From Myxococcales bacterium (lineage in GTDB: Bacteria > Myxococcota_A > Bradymonadia > UBA7976 > UBA1532): DNA of 64,000 nt. The notes beneath the pieces are model-generated. The model saw nothing but the letters and a program-made list of their open reading frames with translations, did not search any database and was not told the DNA's origin. Position 1 is the first letter of the stretch. The number at the start of each line of letters is the position of its first letter. Made by a program: the position numbers and the translations under genes. Shown piece after piece: positions 56,816 to 64,000 of the stretch. The stretch covers positions 310,001 through 374,000 of the forward strand of contig JACKDP010000001.1 in NCBI GenBank assembly GCA_020633435.1, in the 5' to 3' direction.

Positions 56816-57526
56816 TCAGTGGGTGGCGCGGGCGTGCAGGCAGCGGGCGAGCCGGGCCACGGGGGCGGACAGGGCGTAGCCGGCGCCCCCCAGGGCGAGC
56901 GCGAGGCCGAGGCCGGTGAGCGCCTGGCCGCTGTAGAGGCCGAGGGCGAGCGTCAGGGCCGCCACGGGGGCGAGCACCCAGGCCACCGAGCGGTCCTTGA
57001 AGCTGCGGTAGGGCAGCGCCGAGACCATCAGCCCGGCGAGGGCGAAGGCGACCCCCGCCGCGACGGGCGCCGGGATGGCGAGGTCGGCCACGGCCGCCCC
57101 CAGGATGATGGCGGCGGGCAGGGTGACGGCGAGGCCACGGAAGCGCGCGGGGCCGGGGGCCGGCGGGGCGCCAGCGGCCGAGGTGAAGCGGGCGAGCCGC
57201 GTCACGGCCGCCACCACGAGGGCGGCCACGGCGGCCTGGCCCAGCCCCCCGAGGGGCGCCAGCTTCCAGACGTAGAGCACCCCGGCCGGGGCCAGCCCGA
57301 AGGTGATGACGTCGGCCAGGGAGTCGAGCTGGGCGCCGAACGGGCCCTGCACGCCGAGCCGCCGGGCGGTGCGGCCATCGAGGAGATCGAAGAGCAGGCC
57401 CAGCGCCACCAGGGCGGCGGCCCGGTGCACGGACCCGCCGCCGATGAGGGCGCCGAGGGCGGCGGTGCCGCAGAGGACGTTGCCGAGGGTCAGGGCGTGG
57501 GGCGAGGAGCGGAGCAGCGCGTTCAT
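56816..57526 (-). CDS. pssA: CDP-alcohol phosphatidyltransferase (phosphatidylserine synthase type)
   Basis: 236 residues with about six to eight spans. The CDP-OH motif DG-x2-AR-x8-G-x3-D-x3-D is complete (DLLDGRTARRLGVQ, then GAQLDSLAD). The position near the N-terminus after GNVLCGTAAL matches Gram-positive/archaeal type II PssA, which joins serine to CDP-diacylglycerol in the membrane. No decarboxylase gene is adjacent. ATG at 57526 with GGAGG-type ribosome site. Confidence 0.9.
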   Translation of the reverse strand: MNALLRSSPHALTLGNVLCGTAALGALIGGGSVHRAAALVALGLLFDLLDGRTARRLGVQGPFGAQLDSLADVITFGLAPAGVLYVWKLAPLGGLGQAAVAALVVAAVTRLARFTSAAGAPPAPGPARFRGLAVTLPAAIILGAAVADLAIPAPVAAGVAFALAGLMVSALPYRSFKDRSVAWVLAPVAALTLALGLYSGQALTGLGLALALGGAGYALSAPVARLARCLHARATH

Positions 57527-57650
57527 GAGGCCTCCAGGGCAAGGTGCACGCCCCCGCATAGCGATGGGCGTGCCAGCCAGAACCTCTTGAATCTACGCGC
57601 TTTTCCGGGGGGCGAGGTGGGCCGTCGCGGCACGGTGTGCCGCGGCGTCG

Positions 57651-60600
57651 TCAGGGGCGGCGCTGCCAGCGCACGGTGGTGTGCAGGCCGCGATCGTCCT
57701 CGCCGCCCTCGTAGCCGATGGTGAGCTGCAGGCCCTCGAGCTGGTCGAGGAAGGCCGCCGTGGGCGAGCCGGCGACGGGCAGCTCCGGCCACTTCGGCTC
57801 GACCTCGGTGCCATACAGGCTGTGGGCCACCAGCCCGTCCCCGCCGATGCTGAAGGCGCCGCCATGGGCGTTGATGGGCTCCTGCCCCAGCCAGGCGAGG
57901 GCCACCGCGCGGCGGGCGTCCTCGTCGGCGGGCAGCTCGCGGCGGCCCACCGCCAGCGCCTCGTAGGCGCGGCTCGCGGCCACGTTGGCGTTGGCCACGC
58001 CGCGCTCCAGCATCCCGAGGATGGTCTTGCCCAGCCAGCCGCCCTTGCGCGGGGCGAAGGTGAGCACCGCCTGGGCCTGCCCTTCGGCGTCGCGCGGGGA
58101 GCGCGTCGTCTTGCCCCGCTCGCCGTCGAGGGCCGCGTCGATGCGGGCGTGCAGCGTGCCGGGATCGAGGCTGAAGATGAGCTGCCGGTTGGCGGTGGCG
58201 TAGTAGATGGACAGGCCGTCGCCGTCGAAGCGCTCCTGCACCTGCACGATGGGCACCTCGCGGTAGGGCTCGGTGGTCTTCCACTCCACCACCCCGGGGG
58301 CGGCGCTGGCCACGAAGGCCTTGATGGCGGTGAGGGCGGCGGCGAGGGCGAGGCCGTCGGCGATGTCCGCCGTCACGTACACGGGCGCGCGGGCGAAGAT
58401 CTGCTTGCGGGCGTCGCGGTCGTCGATGCCCTCGGGCCGGCTGGCGGCGGGGATCTCGCCCATCGCCAGGGCCAGATCCCAGAGGGAGGAGCGGTCCTCG
58501 ACGCCGACGCTCACCCGATCACCGAGCCAGCCCAGCCCGATGTCCCGCCGATCCGTCAGCTCCCGGCCGAGGTCCTCCACCGACTTGCGCAGGCGGCTGT
58601 CGGGGGCGACGGTGAACTGGAAGGCCAGCCCCTCCCGCGGGGCCTGCACGTCCATGCGCACATCCCCCACCAGGCGGGCCAGCTCGTTGTAGTCGCTCTG
58701 CTGGATGAGGGGCAGGATGCGGGCGTCCAGGGCCAGCCCGCCGGCCGCGTCGCGCTTGATGCGCACGCCGACCGGGTCGATGAAGCCGCGCCAGTACGCC
58801 TGGTACGTCTCGCGGAACGTGGCGTAGGCCGCCTCCTCGGCGCGGCTGACCTTCTCCAGCGGCAGCTCGATGAGGGGCACCATGCGGGCGGGGCGGCCCC
58901 AGGTGGCCGACGCCGGGCCCTCCTCGGCGTCGAGGGCGATGGCCCCGCCCCACGGATCCTTGAGGTCCGCCGCCGTGGCCAGCCCCGACTTCAGCAGCTC
59001 CGCGGTGTCGGCCGGGCGACGGCCCTGCAGCCAGCCATGCAGGAGGGCCGCGAAGCCCGCGGCCTGGAGGGCGGCGCGCGCCTCCATCCGCCGGCCCTGC
59101 AGGATCTTGGTGCGCGGGGAGATGGCGTGCTGCACGAAGGCGTCGCTGATGAAGACGAAGCCGTCCTCGGCCTCGACGCCGAAGGGGTAGATGGTGCGGA
59201 AATACCGGAAATCACCCGACTTTTCGAGGGAGGGCCGCCGCCCCTCGTGGGCGTCGACGATGCGGCGCACGGCCTCGGCGCTGTTGCTCAGGATGCGCAC
59301 GCCGTCCAGCGTCAGGCGGTGCTGGTGGATCTCGCCATCCGCCGTGGCGAGGAGCCGCACCGGGTGGCCGGCCGCGTCCCAGGTGCTCTCCACCAGATCG
59401 GGCCGGCGCTTGCGGGCGGCGGCCTCGTACACGCCGAGGGCCTGGTCGAGGGCGGCCTCGCTGCGGATGTGGAAGAGCACCGACACATCGGTGCCATCGC
59501 GGAAGAAGGGATCGCTGGCGACGAGGGCCACCCCCTGCACGGCCACATGGCCGAGGGCCTGGGACAGCGCGGAGCGCTGGACGATGAGCTGCCGCTCGTA
59601 GCGCGCCGTGAAGTGGCGGGCGCCGGACTGCTCCTCGATGGTCCGGGCCACCGGCGTGAGCAGCTCGTCGGCGTCCGCCGCCAGCCGCACGAGCTGCCGC
59701 AGATCGTGGAAGTGCACATAGAGCATGTCGGCCGGCGCGAAGGCCGCCAGGGGCTCCGTCACCGGGGCCGTCGCCTGCTTCGCCTGCAGGGCCTCCCAGG
59801 GGTGGCCCGGCAGCGCGATGCCGCGCACGTCGGCGAGCGCGACGGTGAGGGCGCTGTCCGGATCGGGGTTGGTGCGCAGGCCGCGGTCGGCCTGCAGGGC
59901 CTCTTCGATGCTCGTCCAGCCCGTGTACAGCGCCATCGCCTCGCCGATGTCGCCGCGGCGGCGCTGGCGCAGGGCTCCGACGTCACCCCCGGGGCGCAGG
60001 GCCTCGCCGAGCAGCTCCAGGCGGGCCGCCGCGAAGGCGTAGAAGGGCTCGAAGCGCATGAAGCCGCGGGCGCCGCGCCGATCGAACCACTGGGAGGCGG
60101 CGCGCAGGAAGCCCTCTTCGACGAGCTGGCTGGCGTCCGCGGCCTGGGCGCCGCTCACCTCGAGCTGCTGGCGGGCCCCGACGCCGCCGGCGGGGGCGGG
60201 CTGGTGCCACGTCAGGGTGAAGCGGTCGGGGGCCTGCCCGCCGGGGAAGCGCACGTACGCGAGCGGCCGGTCGGCGACGCGGCCATCGGCGGCCGGCACC
60301 GCGAAGCCGTAGGCATCACCCTCCACGATGAGCCGGGCCTCGGCGGAGAGCCGCGGCAGGAGGGCGTCCATCTTCGCGGGCATGGCGACGCGCAGGTACA
60401 CCGCCCCGCCGGCCACCTGCCGGGCGTCCACCTCGACGGCCACCGGGGCCAGGACCTCGGCGGGCCGCGGCGTCGTGACGCGCGCGAGGCGTGGCGGCGG
60501 ATCCGGGGCCTGCGTGGGGGGCGCCGCGGAGGCCGGCGCCGCCGAGGCCGCCGAGGCCGCGCCCGCGGTGTCGGCCGGCGGCGGGCCGCTCTTCTCGCCG

Positions 60601-60656
60601 CAGGCGGCGAGGGCGAGGGGCAGGGCGAGGAGGGGGGCGAGGGCCGAAGCGCGCAT
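57651..60656 (-). CDS. Large lipoprotein, 1001 aa, unknown function
   Basis: MRASALAPLLALPLALAAC gives a lipobox with Cys19, then an Ala/Pro linker. Residues about 60-1001 form a large periplasmic mixed alpha/beta chain with repeated PADMLYVHFHDLRQL- and DFRYFRTIYPF-type stretches and many Trp/Tyr; no enzyme motif is seen. Several segments (FNQ-free, HFTARYERQLIVQRSALSQ, GDGLSIYYATANRQLIFSLD) suggest a repeated fold used in myxobacterial DUF-type lipoproteins. No family assigned. It lies 247 bp from the divergent HExxH gene, with palindromes between. Confidence 0.8.
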   Translation of the reverse strand: MRASALAPLLALPLALAACGEKSGPPPADTAGAASAASAAPASAAPPTQAPDPPPRLARVTTPRPAEVLAPVAVEVDARQVAGGAVYLRVAMPAKMDALLPRLSAEARLIVEGDAYGFAVPAADGRVADRPLAYVRFPGGQAPDRFTLTWHQPAPAGGVGARQQLEVSGAQAADASQLVEEGFLRAASQWFDRRGARGFMRFEPFYAFAAARLELLGEALRPGGDVGALRQRRRGDIGEAMALYTGWTSIEEALQADRGLRTNPDPDSALTVALADVRGIALPGHPWEALQAKQATAPVTEPLAAFAPADMLYVHFHDLRQLVRLAADADELLTPVARTIEEQSGARHFTARYERQLIVQRSALSQALGHVAVQGVALVASDPFFRDGTDVSVLFHIRSEAALDQALGVYEAAARKRRPDLVESTWDAAGHPVRLLATADGEIHQHRLTLDGVRILSNSAEAVRRIVDAHEGRRPSLEKSGDFRYFRTIYPFGVEAEDGFVFISDAFVQHAISPRTKILQGRRMEARAALQAAGFAALLHGWLQGRRPADTAELLKSGLATAADLKDPWGGAIALDAEEGPASATWGRPARMVPLIELPLEKVSRAEEAAYATFRETYQAYWRGFIDPVGVRIKRDAAGGLALDARILPLIQQSDYNELARLVGDVRMDVQAPREGLAFQFTVAPDSRLRKSVEDLGRELTDRRDIGLGWLGDRVSVGVEDRSSLWDLALAMGEIPAASRPEGIDDRDARKQIFARAPVYVTADIADGLALAAALTAIKAFVASAAPGVVEWKTTEPYREVPIVQVQERFDGDGLSIYYATANRQLIFSLDPGTLHARIDAALDGERGKTTRSPRDAEGQAQAVLTFAPRKGGWLGKTILGMLERGVANANVAASRAYEALAVGRRELPADEDARRAVALAWLGQEPINAHGGAFSIGGDGLVAHSLYGTEVEPKWPELPVAGSPTAAFLDQLEGLQLTIGYEGGEDDRGLHTTVRWQRRP

Positions 60657-60807
60657 GGAGACCTCCAGAGGCAGCGAGGCGAGGATACGACAGCGTGTGC
60701 CGCGCACCAACCGTCGGCGCGCGGGGCGGCCCCGGCCTCCGCAAGCCCCGGGCCAGCCCGGCGACGCGGGCAGGCGGCCGCTCTCCGTCGCCCCTGGTCG
60801 CCCGAGG

Positions 60808-60845
60808 CACACCCGGTGTGTGCGCCCCGTGCACGCTGTGTACAC
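60808..60845. promoter_or_regulatory. Cluster of GTGT/ACAC palindromes in a divergent gap
   Basis: CACACC-C-GGTGTG at 60808-60820, GTGCAC at 60829-60834 and GTGTACAC at 60838-60845. A weak promoter-like TTGCAT (60859-60864) with CATAGA about 15 bp on (60880-60885) lies just after them, toward the HExxH gene. The set could be a repressor site for that gene. Confidence 0.4.
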
Positions 60846-60903
60846 CCGCCCGTCGGCCTTGCATCCTGCGCGCGGCCGGCATAGACCGCCCGCGGAGGTG
60901 TCC

Positions 60904-62493
60904 ATGGAGTCTCCCCGCTTCGGCGTCGACGGCGCGCCCGACCACGAGCTGTCCCGCTCCCCCGCCGCCGCCCGCGTGGGCCGGCTGGCGGCGGCGTCGG
61001 GCCTCGCCCTCAACCACTTCGAGCACCGGGTGCACCTGCCCGTGCCCGATCACTGGCTGCCCGACGACCGCGCCGACCTGGGGGGCACGGGCGGCCACCT
61101 GGTCGAGCACAAGTACGCGCACCACCGCAACGACGACCTGCTGGGCAGCTTCAACCCGGGGCACCGGGCCAAGTGGACGGCCCACGAGCTCTGCCATGGC
61201 CTCGCCGGCTTCGCCTGGCGGCCGGGGGCGACGCCGCTCTTCCACGCCCTGTCGGCGCGCCTCTCCGAGGTGGTGCCCGTGGCGCTCTGGTACTTCTTCG
61301 ACGAGGCCGGCCTGCGGCGCTGCCCGGATCACGACGGGCCGCTCTTCGGGCTGTACTGCCCGGCCTGCGAGGCCGCCGCCACCCAGGGGCCGCGCCCGCT
61401 GACGGCCCGCGACGAGGCCGCCCTGGCCGACGGCCTGGCCTTCGTGGACCGCGAGCTGGCGGCCGTCGCCCGGTCGCGTCGCCTGGGGCGGCCGGTGCCC
61501 CACCGCTTCGCCACGCTGGACCTGGCCTCGGACGCCGTGGCCTACGCCGCCAGCCACCACCAGCGGCTCGCCTCGCCCGAATTCCATCGGTATTTCGAGA
61601 TCTTCCACGCCGAGGAGGGCAGCGGCGCCCACGCCGATCTGGACGCGCTGGCCGACCGGGCCGAGGCGCTGGCGCGGGCGCTCGCCGGCCGGGGCGAGGT
61701 GGCCCCCTGGCCCCTGCGCACCGCCACCTTGCGGGCCCGGGACGTGGGCTGGCGGCTCCTGCAGATCGCCGCCGAGTGCGAGGGCGAGGCCCTGGAGACG
61801 CTGGACGGCCTCGTCGTCCGCCTGGCCGCCGACCCGGACGACGTGGCCGGCGTGCAGGCCGCCTACGCCGCCGCGACGGAGGAGTGGTGGCTGCCCCCGG
61901 CCGCCGACGTCTTCGCCACCGGCAACCCCATCGGGCGCAGCGCCGCGGGCGTGGCGGCCGCCGTGGCCGAGGCCCTGCCCGGCACCGAGGCCGTCCTGGA
62001 CGAGGAGTTCGCGGGCCACGTCGCGGCCTTCGTGGCCCAGGAGCCGCCCACCCGGGGCCCCGTCGCCCGGCGCTTCGCGGCGTGGCTGGCCGAGGCCGGG
62101 CTGGGTCCCGCCGCCGAGCTCGCGCGGTACGAGGCCGCCTGCGCCCACCCCGCCCCCGCCGACGCCCTGGCCGACTCGCTGGGGCCGGCGCCGGGGCCGC
62201 AGATCGCCGCCACCGGCGTGGAGGTGCTGAGCTTGTCGGTGGATCCCGAGCTCTTCCTGAGCGCGCTGGACGGGCGGGCCGAGGCGGAGCAGGTCGAGCG
62301 GCCGACGCACCTGGCCATCCGGCAGCGGGCCGGCGGCGAGGTCGTCGTCGCCGAGGTGAGCGCGCAGGCCGCCGAGGCGCTGCGGGGTGAGGGGCCGGTG
62401 GTGCTGAGCCCGGACGAGGCGGCCTCCCTCGCCGAGCTCGGGCTCATCCGCCCGGCGCGCTGGCCGGAGGTGGACCCAGATCCCGCGCCATGA
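60904..62493 (+). CDS. 529-aa HExxH protein with zinc-finger-like Cys cluster
   Basis: Residues 94-98 read HELCH (KWTAHELCHGLAGF), a zinc-protease type motif, in a helix-rich region with Glu122 and Glu134 as possible third ligands. It is followed by Cys140-x2-His143 and Cys152-x2-Cys155 (RRCPDH, LYCPACE), a second metal site. Two further His-rich patches (HHRNDDLLGSFNPGH and ASHHQRL) precede and follow. The remaining 350 residues are mostly helical, with a beta C-terminal part (LAIRQRAGGEVVVAEV). No signal peptide. No family recognised. The ATG is preceded by GGAGG. Confidence 0.75.
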   Translation: MESPRFGVDGAPDHELSRSPAAARVGRLAAASGLALNHFEHRVHLPVPDHWLPDDRADLGGTGGHLVEHKYAHHRNDDLLGSFNPGHRAKWTAHELCHGLAGFAWRPGATPLFHALSARLSEVVPVALWYFFDEAGLRRCPDHDGPLFGLYCPACEAAATQGPRPLTARDEAALADGLAFVDRELAAVARSRRLGRPVPHRFATLDLASDAVAYAASHHQRLASPEFHRYFEIFHAEEGSGAHADLDALADRAEALARALAGRGEVAPWPLRTATLRARDVGWRLLQIAAECEGEALETLDGLVVRLAADPDDVAGVQAAYAAATEEWWLPPAADVFATGNPIGRSAAGVAAAVAEALPGTEAVLDEEFAGHVAAFVAQEPPTRGPVARRFAAWLAEAGLGPAAELARYEAACAHPAPADALADSLGPAPGPQIAATGVEVLSLSVDPELFLSALDGRAEAEQVERPTHLAIRQRAGGEVVVAEVSAQAAEALRGEGPVVLSPDEAASLAELGLIRPARWPEVDPDPAP

Positions 62494-63037
62494 GCCGGGC
62501 GATGCGGGCCACCTGCTGCCGGCGGCGCGCGCTGGCGGCGCGGCCCGCGAGGCTCGCGAGGTGCCGCTGGAGCCGACGCACCACGTCGGGGGCGCCCTCC
62601 AGGCGGACGCCGGCCTCCTCGTGGGTGGCCCCGAGCACGACGCGCCGGGTCCGGGCGTCGGGCAGCTCGGTGGCCTCCATGGCCCGGTAGAGCGGCTCGG
62701 GCAGCGTGAAGGCCACCGCGTCGGCGGCCGGCTCGGCGAGCTTGCGCACCGCGGTGCCGAAGCTCCACGGGCTCTGCCGCCACCCCCGGGCCACCCCCCC
62801 GTCCCCACAGGCCGGGCAGCTCCAGTGGATCTCCTCGGGCAGATCCTGGCGGCGGGTGGCGATCCAGCCGACGCAGCGGCGGCGGCCGGGCCGACGGCGG
62901 CACCGGACGGCCGTGTCCACCAGGATCCCCGCCGGGTTCGCCGTCGCCGCGGCCACGATGCGGGCCAGGTGGCGTCGGGCCGGTGTGTCCGGCCGCCCCC
63001 TGGTCCGCGCCAGATCGATCAAGCGCGGTTCGTTCAT
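62444..63037 (-). CDS. Cys-rich small protein, unknown
   Basis: 197 residues, ATG at 63037. Cys pairs (VRCRRRPGRRRCVGW and WSCPACGDGG) could hold one zinc, followed by an Ala/Arg-rich helical tail. Shares 50 bp with the 3' end of the convergent HExxH gene. Could bind nucleic acid, but nothing in the sequence proves it. Confidence 0.65.
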   Translation of the reverse strand: MNEPRLIDLARTRGRPDTPARRHLARIVAAATANPAGILVDTAVRCRRRPGRRRCVGWIATRRQDLPEEIHWSCPACGDGGVARGWRQSPWSFGTAVRKLAEPAADAVAFTLPEPLYRAMEATELPDARTRRVVLGATHEEAGVRLEGAPDVVRRLQRHLASLAGRAASARRRQQVARIARLMARDLGPPPASAPGG

Positions 63038-63181
63038 CTCGTCCCCCCCTCCCGTGATAGCCGCTCGCCGGGGTCTGGTTCCAGGGGAGCCGGCGCGCCG
63101 ACCCGGCCACCACTGGCCACATGGGCGGATTCATTGGAGATTGGCGGGTGGTCTTGTAGAGTCGCGGCCGGGAGGTGCGCC

Positions 63182-63871
63182 GTGTCTGCTGTGCTCGTCG
63201 TCGACGACGACCGCCACATCCGCGAGGTCGTCCGCTTCGCCCTGGAGCGCGCCGGCTACCGGGTGCTGGAGGCCGCCGATGGCCGGGAGGCCCTGGCCGT
63301 CTTCGCCCGGGAGGCCATCGACGCCGTCGTCCTCGACGTGGTGATGCCCGAGGAGGACGGCCTGGAGGTCTGCCGGAAGCTGCGGGCCACCAGCACCGTG
63401 CCCGTCCTCTTCCTGTCGAGCCGCGACGACGAGCTGGACCGCATCCTGGGGCTGGAGCTCGGGGCCGACGACTACGTGACCAAGCCGTTCAGCCCGCGGG
63501 AGCTGACGGCGCGGGTCAAGGCGATGCTGCGGCGGGTGCAGATGGTCGCGCCAGCGTCCCCCACCCGGCCGCCGCTCCAGCACGGGCCGCTGCGCCTCGA
63601 CGCCGACCAGCACCGCTGCACCTTCGGCGACGTGGAGGTGGTGCTGACGGTGACGGAGTTCAACCTGCTGCTCACGCTGCTCGGCGCCCCCGGCAAGGCG
63701 TTCTCCCGCGACGCCCTCGTCGACCGCGTCTGGGGGCCGGGGCACGCCATCACGGACCGCACCATCGACACGCACGTACGCCGAATGCGCAAGAAGTTCG
63801 CGGACTTCGGCTACGATCCCGTGGAGACCATCTACGGCCTGGGCTACCGGCTCGGGGCCGCGCCGCCGTGA
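63182..63871 (+). CDS. OmpR/PhoB-family response regulator
   Basis: 229 residues from a GTG preceded by GGGAGG. The receiver domain has the acidic pocket VVDDD (6-10), phospho-acceptor Asp52 (VVLDVVMP) and Lys101 (VTKPF). The C-terminal winged helix is complete (FNLLLTLLGAPGKAFSRDAL and ITDRTIDTHVRRMRKK). Its stop overlaps the GTG of a histidine kinase (63868-63871), the usual two-component pair. Confidence 0.96.
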   Translation: MSAVLVVDDDRHIREVVRFALERAGYRVLEAADGREALAVFAREAIDAVVLDVVMPEEDGLEVCRKLRATSTVPVLFLSSRDDELDRILGLELGADDYVTKPFSPRELTARVKAMLRRVQMVAPASPTRPPLQHGPLRLDADQHRCTFGDVEVVLTVTEFNLLLTLLGAPGKAFSRDALVDRVWGPGHAITDRTIDTHVRRMRKKFADFGYDPVETIYGLGYRLGAAPP

Positions 63872-64000
63872 ACCCGGCGCGGCGCGGGCCTAGCATCGGG
63901 CGGCTCTTGCTGGCGGCGAACCTGCTGGTGCTGGGGGTGCCCGTCATCGCGGTGATGCTGCTGCGGCTCTACGAGCAGCACCTCGTCTCGCAGACGGAGG
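63868..64000 (+). CDS. Sensor histidine kinase, N-terminal fragment
   Basis: Cut by the window end: 44 complete codons. After a basic start (VNPARRGPS) there is one hydrophobic span (LLLAANLLVLGVPVIAVMLL) and the start of a periplasmic part (RLYEQHLVSQTE). The GTG start overlaps the response-regulator stop. No kinase domain lies in the window; the call rests on position and the first span. Confidence 0.7.
   Translation, partial: MNPARRGPSIGRLLLAANLLVLGVPVIAVMLLRLYEQHLVSQTE

Overview
The window is very G+C-rich, almost entirely coding, and full of genes that overlap by 4 bp (ATGA/GTGA) or by tens of bp at convergent ends. The Gly-Gly-Ala/Met-rich lipoproteins, Asp-Ala-Ala repeats behind lipoboxes, CotH/lamin-tail surface protein, RRM protein with a long leader and CHAT/MoxR/vWA-type genes together suggest a predatory or social, multicellular-type bacterium, most likely Myxococcota or a close relative. 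That placement is inference from gene style; no rRNA or tRNA gene is visible.

Layout. 1-6779: 3' part of a giant secreted protein with 48-residue Cys-rich repeats, TIG, a seven-blade FG-GAP propeller, RTX-like and cadherin-like parts. 6799-17857: housekeeping and envelope genes (FAD oxidoreductase plus MFS pair, TAP-like hydrolase lipoprotein, patatin plus TPR pair, RlpA, TPR membrane protein, frameshifted sugar-phosphate-type MFS, RNase HI). 17842-23761: methyltransferase, aberrant tyrosine recombinase, and a minus-strand set (acyl-CoA ligase, alpha/beta hydrolase, PLD-like nuclease/lipase, NUDIX). 23918-26728: tightly coupled PGBD protein, two-HKD phospholipase D and ATP-grasp ligase. 26772-28612: secreted protein, a RAYT-like Y1 transposase relative and REP-like GTAG repeats.

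28613-33131 is a CotH/lamin-tail lipoprotein with two apparent frameshifts. 33225-41231 is the most striking block: a four-gene co-oriented set of a beta-rich 234-aa protein, a CHAT protease fused to an inactive-STAND-like module, a MoxR AAA+ ATPase and a 1330-aa membrane-anchored vWA-like protein. It looks like a variant of the NTP-dependent vWA-MoxR conflict systems, with a protease and a possible pore-like effector. 41235-44009 is a glycosylation-type operon (DUF2723, hexapeptide acyltransferase, GGCT-like).

44010-51406: RRM protein with structured leader, nitrilase, Gly-rich lipoprotein, CoA-type NUDIX plus uridine kinase, and a ClpA-like double AAA+ unfoldase. 51410-57526: secreted Cys-rich protein, a 55-aa peptide gene, a LodB/LodA pair (cysteine tryptophylquinone oxidase with Tat signal and its flavoprotein maturase), a Gly-rich lipoprotein and PssA. 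57651-64000: a 1001-aa lipoprotein, an HExxH protein, a Cys-rich small protein, and an OmpR-type response regulator overlapping the start of a histidine kinase that runs off the window.

The longest non-coding stretches are 28320-28612 (REP-like repeats), 44010-44272 (promoter and leader), 60657-60903 (palindromes), 15338-15558 (divergent promoter region), 51956-52173 (nothing recognised) and 48579-48787 (one perfect hairpin); none exceeds 300 bases.
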